The notes: generated by a model not told the origin, from the letters alone. A stretch of 64,000 nt of DNA from Marmoricola sp. OAE513 (GCF_040546585.1 NZ_JBEPOC010000001.1:682001-746000); one strand, 5' to 3'. Shown: positions 38,031 to 48,088, counted from the first letter of the stretch. Program-made: numbers and translations.

Positions 38031-38786
38031 ATGCCCACCCGTGTCGCCTCCGCGAACGTTCTCTTCAAGCTCGCGGCGTCCGCTGCCGAGGAGACGCTCA
38101 CCACGGTGCTGGCCACCGAGCCGGACCTCGTCGGCCTGCAGGAGTGGTACGTCTCGCGCGCCGGGCTGCTGCGTCGTACGGGGGACGTGACGTTGGTGCC
38201 GTCCTTCGGCGTGCTGCGGCTCCCCGCTCGGACCCCGCGCTACCACTGGGTCGCCACCCTTGGCGCCGGCTGCGTCGTCGGGGCGCGTTCCGACCGCTTC
38301 GACCTGCTTGAGGGACGCTCGCTTCTCCTCAGCGGCTTGGGCCGGTCCGAACGCGTCGACCACCCCTTCAACGCCGAACCGCCCCGGATCGCCGCCGTCG
38401 GGATCTTCCGCGACCGCGCGACCGAGCGGACGACGGCGATGATCAGCTACCACCTGGTGGCCGGCGCCCAGCGCGGAAAGAGCTACGACGCCGGCAAACC
38501 GACGCTGGTCGCCCGTCACCTGCAGGAGGTGTCGCGGCTCGGGGCCCTCGTCGCCGAGCTGCAGCACGCCGGCCACGACGTCTACGCCACCGGCGACAGC
38601 AACTTCGACGGTTTCCGTCTGGCCGGGCTCACCTCGTCCTGGGACGGCCGCGAGGACCAGCCCGGGACCATCGGCCGCGGCAAGCGCAAGATCGATGACG
38701 TGCTCGGGCCGGGTCCGGCGACCGAGGTCGTCCTGCTCCGGACCCCGTCGGACCACCGCGCCCTGATGACGGTCCGCGAAACCTGA
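38031..38786 (+). CDS. endonuclease/exonuclease/phosphatase-fold protein
   Basis: 251 aa from ATG 38031; an in-frame GTG two codons earlier (38025) is possible. It has the DNase I-like pattern: ASANVLFKLAAS (N-terminal Asn), LVGLQEWY with the metal Glu, ISYHLVAGAQRGK (His), VYATGDSNFDGFR (D-x-N) and TPSDHRALM (final D-H pair). All expected catalytic positions are present. No signal peptide, so cytoplasmic. Substrate (nucleic acid, phosphoester, lipid) cannot be told. Confidence 0.75.
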   Translation: MPTRVASANVLFKLAASAAEETLTTVLATEPDLVGLQEWYVSRAGLLRRTGDVTLVPSFGVLRLPARTPRYHWVATLGAGCVVGARSDRFDLLEGRSLLLSGLGRSERVDHPFNAEPPRIAAVGIFRDRATERTTAMISYHLVAGAQRGKSYDAGKPTLVARHLQEVSRLGALVAELQHAGHDVYATGDSNFDGFRLAGLTSSWDGREDQPGTIGRGKRKIDDVLGPGPATEVVLLRTPSDHRALMTVRET

Positions 38787-38828
38787 GTCCTGATGTCGAA
38801 CCGGGCCCGACCTGTTCGACGTACGGGC

Positions 38829-39038
38829 ATGACGACGACGCAGAAGGTCCACGGCCCGGCTTCCTACTTCCCCTCGATCGAGCGCACCTACGGCGAACCG
38901 ATCGACCACTGGCTGACCCTGGTCAGGAACAGCCCGCTGACCAGGCACGGGGAGCTGGTCGGCTGGCTGAAGAACGACCACGGCCTCGGACACGGTCACG
39001 CGACCGCCGTGGTCGCGCACGCGCTCAAGCACGCCTGA
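38829..39038 (+). CDS. DUF4287 domain protein
   Basis: 69 aa from ATG 38829 (MTTTQKVHGPASYFPSIERT); the frame opens at 38793 but the inner ATG matches family starts. The whole protein is the DUF4287 module: ASYFPSIERTYGEPIDHWL, HGELVGWLKNDHGLGHGHA, AVVAHALKH. Found alone or fused to DUF5655 in actinobacteria; function unknown. Cytoplasmic. Confidence 0.85.
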   Translation: MTTTQKVHGPASYFPSIERTYGEPIDHWLTLVRNSPLTRHGELVGWLKNDHGLGHGHATAVVAHALKHA

Positions 39039-39076
39039 ACCCCGTACCCCGGGGAACGGTGACTCGTTGGACGGTC

Positions 39077-40537
39077 ATGCGACGCGCCCTGGCCCCTCGA
39101 GTCCTCACCGCGCTCACCGCGCTGGCCACCCTCACCGCCCTCACCGTCACCGGTCCGGCCCGGGCCGACGGCCCGGCACCGAACAGCCCGGAGTACCTGG
39201 CACGCGACCTGAAGAACATCCTGGACGCGTACGGACGCCAGACCGGGCCGCACGGCCAGCTGAGCAACCCGAACTACCTGCCTGCGCTGATCAAGGAGAC
39301 CACCCTCCTCACCGCGACCCAGCTGCTGACCCAGGCCGCCAACCCGCTGCGCCCGGTGCTCTCCGCCGGCCAGCTGGTGCCGGGCTGGAACGTCGGCAAC
39401 CCGCTGCGCGGCGGCTGGAACGGCACCCGCGGCACCTCCAAGCCGGTCTCGTTCCTCAACCGGTACGGCGCGTTGCTGCGCGGCACCGTCTACGCCCCGA
39501 AGGCCGGCGCCAAGGACCCGTACACCGGGGCGCCGCTGACCGGCCCGTTCCCGGGTGTCGTGATCACCCCGGGTTCGATCCAGGGTTCCGAGGGCATGTA
39601 CGTCTGGCTGGCCCAGGACCTCGCCGAGCGCGGGTACGTCGTGCTGACCTACGACGTCCAGGGCCAGGGCACCAGCGAGACGCTGCCGCACACCACCGGC
39701 GCCGCCTACCCGTTCTGCAACCCGTTCGCAGCACCCGTCGACGGCAACCTGTCCGGCTGCCCGGGTGTCCCGTTCCAGCAGATCGCGAACTTCACCACCG
39801 GCACGACCGACGCGCTGGACTTCTTCACCTCCCCTGCCAACCCGTACGCCGCGAAGCTCGACCTCAGCGACGACCCGAACCCGGCCACCCCTGGCCGGAC
39901 GAAGCGGATCGCGATCATCGGGCACTCGCTCGGCGCCGCCGCGGTCTCCCAGGTCCAGGCGACCGACTCCCGGGTCGCGGCGGTGGTGGCGCTGGACAAG
40001 CTCGCCGGATCGGCCGAGAGCCCCTTCGGCGGCGCGGGTGGCGCGAACACCCCGGTCGTCCCGGCGCTCGCGGTCCAGTCGGAGTACGGGTTCACCGTCG
40101 CGCCGTCCTTCGCCGCCGGCGGGGGCGTGATCCCCGCGCTGGGCCTGCCGAACCCGATGCGCGAGCGGGCCACCGGCTTCGACTCCTGGGCAGCTGCCGG
40201 AGTCGACTCGATGCTGGTCGTCCCGCGGGCCTCGACCCACCTCGAGTACACCGACATCCCCTACGTGCTCCCGGCGAGCCGGTACGGCCAGGACCTGACG
40301 AGCACCTACACCCAGCTGTGGCTGGACCGGTACCTCAAGCACGTCGACAACACCGCGGCCCTGCTCGGCACGTCGTTCAGCTACCTCGAACCCCGCGGCA
40401 AGGGGGTCTGGGCACCAGTCACCCTCGACCGGGGCTCCGCACTGAGCTTCTACTACTGCTCGGCGTACGACCTGAAGTCCGGGAGCGGCGAGGTCCGCGA
40501 CCCGGACATCGCGGGTGTCGGCGGCTGCACTCCCTGA
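39077..40537 (+). CDS. secreted alpha/beta hydrolase
   Basis: 486 aa from ATG 39077 (a GTG at 39059 is in frame). Signal peptide about residues 1-31 ([20 protein letters not shown] then ADG). Core of an alpha/beta hydrolase: [35 protein letters not shown], the nucleophile elbow [11 protein letters not shown] with Ser, and a candidate catalytic His in [15 protein letters not shown]. Likely an exported esterase or lipase. Substrate unknown. It is 145 bp upstream of kgd on the same strand. Confidence 0.8.
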   Translation: MRRALAPRVLTALTALATLTALTVTGPARADGPAPNSPEYLARDLKNILDAYGRQTGPHGQLSNPNYLPALIKETTLLTATQLLTQAANPLRPVLSAGQLVPGWNVGNPLRGGWNGTRGTSKPVSFLNRYGALLRGTVYAPKAGAKDPYTGAPLTGPFPGVVITPGSIQGSEGMYVWLAQDLAERGYVVLTYDVQGQGTSETLPHTTGAAYPFCNPFAAPVDGNLSGCPGVPFQQIANFTTGTTDALDFFTSPANPYAAKLDLSDDPNPATPGRTKRIAIIGHSLGAAAVSQVQATDSRVAAVVALDKLAGSAESPFGGAGGANTPVVPALAVQSEYGFTVAPSFAAGGGVIPALGLPNPMRERATGFDSWAAAGVDSMLVVPRASTHLEYTDIPYVLPASRYGQDLTSTYTQLWLDRYLKHVDNTAALLGTSFSYLEPRGKGVWAPVTLDRGSALSFYYCSAYDLKSGSGEVRDPDIAGVGGCTP

Positions 40538-40682
40538 CCTGCCTCCCGGCCCGCTCGATATTCCGAGACCAAACTCTCATTTCCTGGCATGCGTAGGCGC
40601 ACGAGTCGGACTAGCCTTGTGTGCGCCAGACCCACCACCAGCCCACCCCCAAGCACCGCATCGGAAGAGGCGAATCAAGGCC

Positions 40683-43600
40683 GTGCCAGAGTCCACTGAA
40701 GGCAACCCCCTCGCAGCGTTCGGAGCCAATGAATGGCTCGTCGACGAGATGTACGAGCAGTACCAGAAGGACCCGAACCTGGTGGACCCGGCGTGGTGGG
40801 ACTTCTTCGCCAGCTACAAGGGCGGTACGCCGGCCGCCAACGGCGCCCCCGCGGCAGCTCCCGCCCCCGCCGCTGCTGCCCCGGCCCCCGCTGCCGCCCC
40901 AGCGAAGGCTGCCACCCCCGCTGCCGCCCCGGCCCCCGCCGCCCCGGCGAAGGCTGCCGCCTCCCCTGCTCCCGCTGCCGCACCCACGACGCCGCCGGTC
41001 CCCAAGGAGGCCGCCAAGCCGGCCGCCACCGCGGCCACCGACGAGCCGACCCACACCGTCCTTCGCGGCATCGGCGCCGCCACCGCGAAGAACATGGACA
41101 TCTCGCTCGCTGTCCCCACGGCGACCAGCGTCCGCAACATCCCGGTCAAGCTCCTCTGGGACAACCGGATCGTCATCAACAACCACCTCAAGCGCGCCCG
41201 CGGCGGCAAGGTGTCCTTCACCCACCTGATCGGCTACGCGATCATCCGGGCGATCAAGACGCTGCCCGCGATGAACAACACCTTCGCGGAGATCGACGGC
41301 AAGCCGACCATGGTGACCCCGGCCCACATCAACCTCGGCCTGGCCATCGACCAGCAGAAGTCCGACGGCACCCGCCAGCTCGTCGCCCCCTCGATCAAGG
41401 GCTGCGAGACGATGGACTTCGCCCAGTTCTGGACGGCGTACGAGGACATCGTGCGCAAGGCCAAGGACAACAAGCTGACGATGGAGGACTACTCCGGGAC
41501 GACGGTCAGCCTCACCAACGTCGGTGGTCTGGGCACCAACAACTCGGTCCCCCGCCTCATGCAGGGCCAGGCCGCGATCATCGGTGTCGGGTCGATGGAC
41601 TACCCGCCGGAGGCGCAGGGCGCGTCCGAGGAGACCATCACCCGCAACGCGATCAGCCGCATCATGACGATGACCTCGACGTACGACCACCGGGTCATCC
41701 AGGGCGCGCAGTCGGGCGAGTTCCTCCGCCAGGTGCACCAGCTGCTGCTCGGCGAGGACGGCTTCTACGACGAGATCTTCCGGTCGCTGCGGATCCCCTA
41801 CGAGCCGATCCGCTGGGCCCAGGACGTCTCCACCAACCACGACGAGGACGTCAGCAAGCAGGCCCGCGTCCTCGAGCTGATCCACGCCTACCGGGTCCGC
41901 GGTCACCTGATGGCCGACACCGACCCGCTGGAGTACAAGCAGCGCAGCCACCCCGACCTCGAGGTCGAGAGCCACGGCCTGACGCTGTGGGACCTGGACC
42001 GGGAGTTCGCCACCGGCGAGTTCGGCGGGGCGCGGTCCTTCATGAAGCTGCGCACCGTCCTGGGCATCCTGCGCGACTCCTACTGCCGCACGGTCGGCAT
42101 CGAGTACATGCACATCATGGACCCCGACCAGCGTCGCTGGATCCAGGAGCGCGTCGAGCAGCCGCACCAGAAGCCGCCCCGCGAGGAGCAGCTGCGGATC
42201 CTGCTGAAGCTCAACCAGGCCGAGGCCTTCGAGACCTTCCTGCAGACCAAGTTCGTCGGCCAGAAGCGGTTCAGCCTGGAGGGCGGGGAGACCACCGTCC
42301 CGGTGATCGACGAGATCTGCGAGGCCGCCGCGGAGGCGAACCTCGAGGAGGTCACGATCGGCATGGCGCACCGCGGCCGGCTGAACATGCTGGCCAACAT
42401 CGTCGGCAAGTCCTACAACCAGATCTTCCGCGAGTTCGAGGGCAACATCGACCCGCGCACGGTCCAGGGCTCCGGTGACGTGAAGTACCACCTCGGCGCC
42501 GAGGGCGAGTTCACCGCCGGCTCAGGGGCCAAGATCGCCGTCTCGATCGCGGCGAACCCCTCGCACCTCGAGACCGTCGATCCGATCCTCGAGGGCATCG
42601 CCCGCGCCAAGCAGGACGTGCTGAACCGAGGCATCGAGTTCCCGGTGCTGCCGCTGCTCATCCACGGCGACGCCGCGTTCGCCGGGCAGGGAGTCGTCGC
42701 CGAGACGCTCAACCTGTCGCAGCTGCGCGGCTACCGCACCGGCGGCACGATCCACGTCGTCGTCAACAACCAGGTCGGCTTCACCACCTCCCCCGCCGCG
42801 TCGCGCAGCTCGCTGTACTGCACCGACGTCGCCCGGATGGTGCAGGCGCCGATCTTCCACGTGAACGGCGACGACCCGGAGGCCTGCATCCGGGTCGCCC
42901 GGCTCGCCTTCGAGTACCGCCAGGCGTTCAACAAGGACGTCGTCATCGACCTGGTCTGCTACCGCCGCCGCGGCCACAACGAGGGTGACGACCCGTCGTA
43001 CACGCAGCCGCTGATGTACGACCTGATCGAGCAGAAGCGCTCGGTTCGCAAGCTCTACACCGAGTCCCTGATCGGCCGTGGCGACATCACCGTCGAGGAG
43101 GCCGAGCAAGTGCTGCAGAACTACCAGCAGCAGCTCGAGCGCGTCTTCACCGAGGTCCGCGACGCCGACACGAAGCCCGACTCCTGGACCACGGTCCCGG
43201 ACTACCCCGACAAGCTCGCGACCGGTGAGGCGACGACCGCCATCTCCGTGGAGACGATGAAGCGGATCTCTGACGCCTACGTCAGCCCGCCCGAGGGCTT
43301 CACCGTGCACCCGAAGGTGCTCCCTCAGCTCCAGCGCCGCGCTGCCGCGATCAACGAGGGCCCCATCGACTGGGGCACCGGCGAGATCCTGGCGTTCGGC
43401 TCGCTGCTCATGGAGGGTCGCCCGGTCCGCCTGGCCGGTCAGGACTCCCGCCGCGGCACCTTCGTGCAGCGGTTCGCCACGATCATCGACCGCAAGAACG
43501 CGGCCGAGTGGACCCCGCTGTCGAACCTGTCCGAGGACCAGGCGTCGTTCTTCGTCTACGACTCACTGCTCTCGGAGTACGCCGCGCTCGGCTTCGAGTA

Positions 43601-44387
43601 CGGCTACTCGGTCGCCCGTCCGGACGCCCTGGTGCTCTGGGAGGCCCAGTTCGGTGACTTCGTCAACGGCGCGCAGATCGTCACCGACGAGTACATCACC
43701 GCAGGCCAGACCAAGTGGGGCCAGCAGTCCGGCGTCGTGATGCTGCTGCCGCACGGTTACGAGGGCCAGGGCCCCGACCACTCCTCGGCCCGCATCGAGC
43801 GGTTCCTGCAGATGGCTGCCGACGACGCGTTCGTGGTCGCCCAGCCGTCCACCCCGGCGAGCCACTTCCACCTGCTGCGTCGGCACGCCCTCGGCGAGGC
43901 CCACAAGCCGCTGATCATCTTCACCCCGAAGTCCATGCTGAAGCGCAAGGAGGCCGCCTCGCAGCCCGAGGCGTTCACCAACGGATCGTTCGCCCCGGTC
44001 ATCGGCGAGAACACCGCCGACCCGGACAAGGTCACCACCGTGCTGCTGTGCAGCGGCCGGATCACCTGGGACCTGATGGTCGAGCGTGGGAAGCGCCAGG
44101 GCGACGACCCGACCACAGCCGTGGTCCGGATCGAGCAGCTCTACCCCGAGCCGGTCGAAGAGCTCAAGGCCGAGCTCAGCAGGTTCCCGAACCTGCGCTC
44201 GGTGCGCTGGGTGCAGGACGAGCCCGCCAACATGGGCCCGGCCCCGCACTTCCGGCTCAACCTGTTCGGCCAGCTCGACCAGGACGTCCAGGTCATCTCG
44301 CGGACCCAGTCGTCCTCGCCGTCGGTGGGTCAGCACTCCCGCCACGTCGAGGAGAACAAGGTCCTCATGGACCAGGCATTCTCCTGA
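40683..44387 (+). CDS. kgd: multifunctional 2-oxoglutarate metabolism enzyme (E1/E2 fusion, Kgd/OdhA type)
   Basis: 1234 aa from GTG 40683 ([20 protein letters not shown]); the frame is open further upstream but homology begins here. Acts in the TCA cycle: thiamine-dependent decarboxylation of 2-oxoglutarate, with E2-like succinyl transfer and 2-hydroxy-3-oxoadipate synthase activity in mycobacteria. Order: short E1-type N-terminus (residues 1-47), Ala/Pro linker (about 48-115), E2 acyltransferase domain (about 120-350) with H336 in [14 protein letters not shown], then the full E1 domain ([57 protein letters not shown]). No lipoyl domain is present, as expected for this family, so lipoyl comes from another E2. 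Confidence 0.95.
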   Translation: MPESTEGNPLAAFGANEWLVDEMYEQYQKDPNLVDPAWWDFFASYKGGTPAANGAPAAAPAPAAAAPAPAAAPAKAATPAAAPAPAAPAKAAASPAPAAAPTTPPVPKEAAKPAATAATDEPTHTVLRGIGAATAKNMDISLAVPTATSVRNIPVKLLWDNRIVINNHLKRARGGKVSFTHLIGYAIIRAIKTLPAMNNTFAEIDGKPTMVTPAHINLGLAIDQQKSDGTRQLVAPSIKGCETMDFAQFWTAYEDIVRKAKDNKLTMEDYSGTTVSLTNVGGLGTNNSVPRLMQGQAAIIGVGSMDYPPEAQGASEETITRNAISRIMTMTSTYDHRVIQGAQSGEFLRQVHQLLLGEDGFYDEIFRSLRIPYEPIRWAQDVSTNHDEDVSKQARVLELIHAYRVRGHLMADTDPLEYKQRSHPDLEVESHGLTLWDLDREFATGEFGGARSFMKLRTVLGILRDSYCRTVGIEYMHIMDPDQRRWIQERVEQPHQKPPREEQLRILLKLNQAEAFETFLQTKFVGQKRFSLEGGETTVPVIDEICEAAAEANLEEVTIGMAHRGRLNMLANIVGKSYNQIFREFEGNIDPRTVQGSGDVKYHLGAEGEFTAGSGAKIAVSIAANPSHLETVDPILEGIARAKQDVLNRGIEFPVLPLLIHGDAAFAGQGVVAETLNLSQLRGYRTGGTIHVVVNNQVGFTTSPAASRSSLYCTDVARMVQAPIFHVNGDDPEACIRVARLAFEYRQAFNKDVVIDLVCYRRRGHNEGDDPSYTQPLMYDLIEQKRSVRKLYTESLIGRGDITVEEAEQVLQNYQQQLERVFTEVRDADTKPDSWTTVPDYPDKLATGEATTAISVETMKRISDAYVSPPEGFTVHPKVLPQLQRRAAAINEGPIDWGTGEILAFGSLLMEGRPVRLAGQDSRRGTFVQRFATIIDRKNAAEWTPLSNLSEDQASFFVYDSLLSEYAALGFEYGYSVARPDALVLWEAQFGDFVNGAQIVTDEYITAGQTKWGQQSGVVMLLPHGYEGQGPDHSSARIERFLQMAADDAFVVAQPSTPASHFHLLRRHALGEAHKPLIIFTPKSMLKRKEAASQPEAFTNGSFAPVIGENTADPDKVTTVLLCSGRITWDLMVERGKRQGDDPTTAVVRIEQLYPEPVEELKAELSRFPNLRSVRWVQDEPANMGPAPHFRLNLFGQLDQDVQVISRTQSSSPSVGQHSRHVEENKVLMDQAFS

Positions 44388-44399
44388 CGGACCGCCGAG

Positions 44400-44579
44400 A
44401 TGTACTTCACCGACCGCGGCATCGAGGAGCTCGAGAAGCGCCGGGGTGACGAGGACGTCACCCTGGCCTGGCTCGCCGACCAGCTGCGCACCTTCGTCGA
44501 CATCTACCCGGACCACGAGATCCCGATCGAGCGGTTCGCGACCTGGCTGGCCCGCGCCGACGACCCGGACGACGAGTAG
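44400..44579 (+). CDS. DUF6104 small conserved protein
   Basis: 59 aa, ATG 44400, 12 bp after the kgd stop. It starts MYFTDRGIEELEKRRGDEDV and ends ATWLARADDPDDE. This matches the DUF6104 family, small acidic proteins found next to kgd in actinobacteria. Two predicted helices, no membrane segment. Function unknown; constant linkage with kgd suggests a role with it. Confidence 0.85.
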   Translation: MYFTDRGIEELEKRRGDEDVTLAWLADQLRTFVDIYPDHEIPIERFATWLARADDPDDE

Positions 44580-44612
44580 GAACCGGTGCGGGGCTCCCGG
44601 CGTCCTAGGGAC

Positions 44613-45773
44613 ATGCCCGCACGCCTGATCGCCGTCCTGCCGCTGCTGCTCGTCACAAGCCTGGTGGCCGGGTGCGGTGACGACAACGACCGGAGCACCA
44701 GCGCACTCGGCCCGGAACCTGAGGTCGCCTCGGACTGGAAGCGGCTGCCCGACCTGCCGCTGTCCTCGCGCTACGCCCCGGTGGTCGCCTGGACCGGCAC
44801 CGAGGTCCTGGCGGTCGGAGGCGAGACGGGCGACACGTGCCCGCCGAACGCAGACTGCCAGGTCGGCAACGAGTCGGCCACCGACGGGGCCGCCCTCGAC
44901 CCGGCGACCGGTCGCTGGCGGAAGATCGCCGATGCTCCGGTGCAGGTGCCGTCGTACTCGTCCTCAGCGTTCGTCGCCGGCACGCTGTTCATCAAGGCGA
45001 ACAGCGACCTGCTCTCCTACGAGGTCGCGATGGACCGCTGGACGACCCTCCGAAAGATCTCCAGCTGGTACGACCTGGAGGGCGACGGTGACCGGCTGGT
45101 GCTGGCCTCGGGCAGCGACGAGACCGAGACGCTGCCCGACCTGGCGTACGACGTGCCGCGTGAGCGCTGGTCCGAGCTCCCGGCGGACCCGCTCGGGCCG
45201 TCCTTCGGCCGGGGCGTCATCTCCACGCCGCAGGGCCTGCTGCTCACCGCCGCGGAGCTGGTCGAGAACCCGGGCTCCGGCGACCAGCCGGCGTACCTGC
45301 GGGCGGCGCTCCTGGACCGCCGGACGAACCGCTGGACCCGGGTGCCGGAGAGCCGACAGCTCGGCGGCGGGATCTGGTCCGTGATCGGCGACCGGGTGGT
45401 GAACGTGGCCCTGGACGCGACCAACGGCGGCGGCGGAGGCAAGGGCGACTACGGCCGGATGGTCCCGTTCGGCGGCGTCCTGGACGTTGCGACCCGAACC
45501 TGGTCGGACCTGCCGGACCCCCCGAAGTACCTCTCAGGCGGCTGGACCGTGGAGGCACCCGGCGCGCGGCTGGTCGCGGCCGAGGGTTGGATCTACAACG
45601 ATGCCGACAGGACCTGGACCAGGATTCCGCGCCCGAAGGGGTCCGCCGAGAGGCCCGGACCTGCCGTGTGGGCAGGCGACCGGTTGGTCGTCGTCACGGG
45701 CACCAACGAGTCACGGACCAACGACGGGTCCCGCGACGGGACCGTCTGGTCCTGGACCCTGCCTGCTACGTGA
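44613..45773 (+). CDS. kelch-like beta-propeller lipoprotein
   Basis: 386 aa from ATG 44613. Lipoprotein signal: hydrophobic LIAVLPLLLVTSLVAGC, the lipobox LVAGC placing the lipidated Cys at about 21, then a polar linker. The mature part has repeated blades of kelch character: WKRLPDLPLSSRYAPVVAWT, EVLAVGGETG, YEVAMDRWTTLRKI, RTNRWTRVPESRQLGGGIWS and RTWSDLPDPPKYLSGGWTVE. Predicted to sit outside the membrane as a beta propeller; ligand unknown. Confidence 0.78.
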   Translation: MPARLIAVLPLLLVTSLVAGCGDDNDRSTSALGPEPEVASDWKRLPDLPLSSRYAPVVAWTGTEVLAVGGETGDTCPPNADCQVGNESATDGAALDPATGRWRKIADAPVQVPSYSSSAFVAGTLFIKANSDLLSYEVAMDRWTTLRKISSWYDLEGDGDRLVLASGSDETETLPDLAYDVPRERWSELPADPLGPSFGRGVISTPQGLLLTAAELVENPGSGDQPAYLRAALLDRRTNRWTRVPESRQLGGGIWSVIGDRVVNVALDATNGGGGGKGDYGRMVPFGGVLDVATRTWSDLPDPPKYLSGGWTVEAPGARLVAAEGWIYNDADRTWTRIPRPKGSAERPGPAVWAGDRLVVVTGTNESRTNDGSRDGTVWSWTLPAT

Positions 45774-45778
45774 CGCGT

Positions 45779-45798
45779 CTGACAGGACTCACTGTCAG
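45779..45798. promoter_or_regulatory. inverted repeat upstream of the acetoacetate-decarboxylase-like gene
   Basis: CTGACAG and CTGTCAG flank the 6-nt spacer GACTCA, a perfect 7-bp dyad 22 bp upstream of ATG 45821. Could be an operator, or a short hairpin after the lipoprotein gene (stop at 45773). Confidence 0.35.
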
Positions 45799-45820
45799 AA
45801 CCTGTCCTAGACTGCCGACC

Positions 45821-46444
45821 ATGACCGTGCAGTGGATCTCCGCCCCCAACACGACCGACGACGTCAGCTACCCGGCTGCTCCCTGGAACATGACCGGGCA
45901 GCTGTGGCTCTCGCTGTTCAAGGTGCGCGCCGGGGACCACCCGGACCGCGAGCCCGGCGTGTACGGCGTCGCCCTGGTCAAGTACGAGGACCCGAGCCCG
46001 CTCACGTACGGCGAGCTGCTGGTGGCCCGTCCGGTCAACAAGGCCGTGAACATCACCGACATCTGGGTCGACTCGGTCCCCTCGATGCACGGCGGCCGCG
46101 ACCTGTGGGCGATCCCGAAGGACCTCTGCGACTTCAGCGTCACGAGCACCACCAACGGCCCGATCACCCGGACCCTGTGGACCACCGAGCTCGACGGCGT
46201 CCCGATCGCGACCGCGTCGTTCACCGACATCTCCCGCGCCGTGCCGCGGCTGCCGTTCAAGGGCAGCACTTGGCAGCAGAGGGAGTCGGGCGAGGAGGTC
46301 ACCGCCGCTCTCGTCGGATCGTCCAAGGCAGCCCCGTGCCGGGCGCGCTGGGACTTCAACCCCGACGGTGCCCTGGGCTGGCTGGCCGGCAAGCGGACGA
46401 TCGCGTCGTTCCGTCAAGCCGACTTCACGATGTCCTTCGGCTAG
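45821..46444 (+). CDS. acetoacetate decarboxylase family protein
   Basis: 207 aa from ATG 45821. The pattern PAAPWNMTGQLWLSLFKVRA, YGVALVKYEDPSPLTYGELL, VDSVPSMHGGRDLWAIPKDL and FRQADFTMSFG belongs to the acetoacetate-decarboxylase-like superfamily. The Schiff-base Lys of true decarboxylases follows an Glu-containing stretch; here IPKDLCDFSV aligns roughly but activity cannot be assumed. Many actinobacterial members are of unknown function. Its stop overlaps the convergent merR stop by 4 bp (CTAG). Confidence 0.65.
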   Translation: MTVQWISAPNTTDDVSYPAAPWNMTGQLWLSLFKVRAGDHPDREPGVYGVALVKYEDPSPLTYGELLVARPVNKAVNITDIWVDSVPSMHGGRDLWAIPKDLCDFSVTSTTNGPITRTLWTTELDGVPIATASFTDISRAVPRLPFKGSTWQQRESGEEVTAALVGSSKAAPCRARWDFNPDGALGWLAGKRTIASFRQADFTMSFG

Positions 46445-46848
46445 ACCGACAACGAGCTGCGCGGCTGGGCCAGGGCCTGGATGATCGGGCACGGCACGTC
46501 GGGCTCGATGCACTGCGCCTCGAGCAAGCCCGCCAGTGCGCCGCGAACACGCGCCAGGTCGGCGATCCGTTCGTCGATCTCAGCGAGCTTGGCCGTGCCG
46601 AGCGCGCTGATCTCCCCCGACAGCGGCCCGGCCGTCCCGGAGAACGACGTCATCGCACGGAGCTCGGCCAACGTGAAGCCGAGCTCCTGACCACGCTTGA
46701 GGAAGCGCAACCGGTCGACGTCGGCGTCGTCGTACTCCCGGTAGCCGCTGGTGGTTCGCTGCGGACTCGCCAGGATGCCCTTGCGCTCGTAGAAGCGGAC
46801 GGTCGACGTCTTCACCCCGGCTGCGCCGGCGAGGTCGGAGATCAGCAT
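46441..46848 (-). CDS. MerR family regulator, CueR-like
   Basis: 135 aa from ATG 46848. N-terminal helix-turn-helix and wing: MLISDLAGAAGVKTSTVRFY, ERKGILASPQRTTSGYREYD; long dimerisation helix; C-terminal metal-loop-like QCIEPDVPCPIIQALAQ (Cys-x6-Cys then PII). In CueR the loop is Cys-x7-Cys followed by PII, and a Ser near position 77 marks sensors of monovalent ions; here LSGEISALGTAKLAEI places a Ser at the aligned site. A copper/silver-type sensor is thus plausible, but the loop is one residue short. It overlaps the end of the upstream membrane gene by 7 bp, so both are in one operon. Confidence 0.8.
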   Translation of the reverse strand: MLISDLAGAAGVKTSTVRFYERKGILASPQRTTSGYREYDDADVDRLRFLKRGQELGFTLAELRAMTSFSGTAGPLSGEISALGTAKLAEIDERIADLARVRGALAGLLEAQCIEPDVPCPIIQALAQPRSSLSV

Positions 46849-47288
46849 GGTGCGAGCGTACGACGCCGCCGACTCCGCAGGGCGGCCGTCACGTACCCGC
46901 TGACGGCAACGCCCTGCAGCAGGCCCCACGCGACCTCGAGCGCGAGGAACCCGACGAGGACCGGCGAGGCGCCGTGCGCCAGCGCCCAGGCGAACCACGT
47001 CGAGAACAGCAGGCGACCCACGGTGTCGGCCGCGCCGAGCAGCGGCTCGGGGCGTAGTAGCCGAACGACCGACCAGACCACGACGATGCTGCCCAGGAGG
47101 TTGGCGAACAGCAGCGTGTAGGGATCGTCGAGCACGGGCAGGTCTCCGTGCAGCCCGAGCCCCCGGTGCACGTTCACGATGGAGGTCAGGGCAGCGGTGG
47201 CCGTCCACGGCAGCGCGAAGCCGGCCGTCACGATCAGGTCGTAGAGGGCGGAGGAGCGGACGATGCGTCGGATGGCTTCAGGTGTCAT
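46842..47288 (-). CDS. four-helix membrane protein in an operon with merR
   Basis: 148 aa from ATG 47288 (MTPEAIRRIVRSSALYDLIV). Four hydrophobic helices at about 14-38, 56-75, 88-107 and 109-132. I do not recognise a specific family; the layout resembles small DoxX-like or DUF-type membrane proteins. No Cys- or Met-rich metal site. The transcript may be leaderless: a MerR-type promoter places the start of transcription at or next to the ATG. Because the regulator overlaps its 3' end, its level probably follows the signal sensed by MerR. Confidence 0.65.
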   Translation of the reverse strand: MTPEAIRRIVRSSALYDLIVTAGFALPWTATAALTSIVNVHRGLGLHGDLPVLDDPYTLLFANLLGSIVVVWSVVRLLRPEPLLGAADTVGRLLFSTWFAWALAHGASPVLVGFLALEVAWGLLQGVAVSGYVTAALRSRRRRTLAPC

Positions 47289-47295
47289 GCACCCA

Positions 47296-47326
47296 GGCTG
47301 AAGCCTGCACCTGGGTGCAAGGTCAA
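47296..47326 (-). promoter_or_regulatory. MerR-type promoter with 19-bp spacer and central dyad
   Basis: On the minus strand, -35 TTGACC (47326-47321) is followed by a 19-bp spacer and a weak -10 position TCAGCC (47301-47296). The spacer holds the dyad TGCACC-CA-GGTGCA (47319-47306). A long spacer with a dyad between -35 and -10 is the hallmark of MerR-activated promoters. The start site would fall at ATG 47288. A second, wider dyad (TGCACCCAGG/CCTGGGTGCA, 47288-47319) overlaps it. Confidence 0.6.
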
Positions 47327-47343
47327 GCCGGCACCTCAGGCGA

Positions 47344-47592
47344 TCAGGCGACGGTGTCGTCGCCCGTCCCGACGTCCCCTGCGCGGTCGTCCGGGCCGAG
47401 GTCCTCGGCAGCGCGCTTGGAGGCGTCACGGATCTCGAACAGGTCCGTTGCCAGACCACCGACCGTCTTGGCGAGGTCGGAGACCGCCCCGATCACGATC
47501 TGGGTGCCCTGGCCGACCGCGTGGGTCACGGCCTCGACGCCGTCCTGGACGGCGTCCTTGCGGATCTCGGCCTTGCTGAGCTTGTCCTTCAT
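47344..47592 (-). CDS. small hypothetical protein
   Basis: 82 aa from ATG 47592 (MKDKLSKAEIRKDAVQDGVE). I do not recognise it. A charged start, an amphipathic or weakly hydrophobic middle (VTHAVGQGTQIVIGAVSDLA), and an acidic tail (AEDLGPDDRAGDVGTGDDTV). Codon third positions are GC-rich, in line with neighbouring genes. Could be a small membrane-associated protein. Between the merR operon and the cyclic-nucleotide-binding gene. Confidence 0.55.
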   Translation of the reverse strand: MKDKLSKAEIRKDAVQDGVEAVTHAVGQGTQIVIGAVSDLAKTVGGLATDLFEIRDASKRAAEDLGPDDRAGDVGTGDDTVA

Positions 47593-47641
47593 GCGCACCA
47601 GTGTGGTTGGCCGTCCGCCGCGGGGCAACGTGTCGGTGATC

Positions 47642-48088
47642 TCAGGACCGCTCGGCCGCGGCACTGTCTAGGGCACGGCGGACAGCGGGGACCTCGGCGT
47701 ACAGGCGCTCGACCTGCTCGCGCACGAAGTGCAGCACGCTGAGCGGGGTGGTTGCCGTCACGGTGGCGGTGCGCAGGCTGCGGTCCAGGATCGCGACCTC
47801 GCCGATCACGTCACCGCCCGCCAGGGTCGCGACGACGTCGTCTCCCCGACGGACCTCGACGGTGCCGTCCAGGACGACGTAGGCCTTGTCGGCGGGCGTG
47901 CGGTCCCAGATCAGCGACCAGCCCGCCGGAACCGTCACCAGGGTGCCGGCCGCGACGACGGCACGGAGCTCGGCGTCGGTCGCGCCGGCGAAGGTGCCGA
48001 GCGCGCGCAGCCGACGGAAGGCACCGTCCACCTCGTCCCGCCCCGAGCGCGGGGCGGGCGAGGTGGACGTCATGGAGCGGTTGCCCAT
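47642..48088 (-). CDS. cyclic nucleotide-binding domain protein
   Basis: 148 aa from ATG 48088, overlapping the desaturase stop by one base (TGATG); an inner ATG at 48073 is possible. One Crp/cNMP-binding domain: FAGATDAELRAVVAAGTLVT, VPAGWSLIWDRTPADKAYVV, LDGTVEVRRGDDVVATLAGG, DVIGEVAILDRSLRTATVTA with the phosphate-cassette-like GEVAILDRSLRTAT. There is no DNA-binding domain. Coupled to the desaturase, it may adjust desaturase or membrane function to cAMP; that is inference. Confidence 0.8.
   Translation of the reverse strand: MGNRSMTSTSPAPRSGRDEVDGAFRRLRALGTFAGATDAELRAVVAAGTLVTVPAGWSLIWDRTPADKAYVVLDGTVEVRRGDDVVATLAGGDVIGEVAILDRSLRTATVTATTPLSVLHFVREQVERLYAEVPAVRRALDSAAAERS

Noticed and set aside
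40611-42491. Long minus-strand open frame opposite kgd
   Set aside because: Antisense shadow of kgd; low-complexity composition and no homology.
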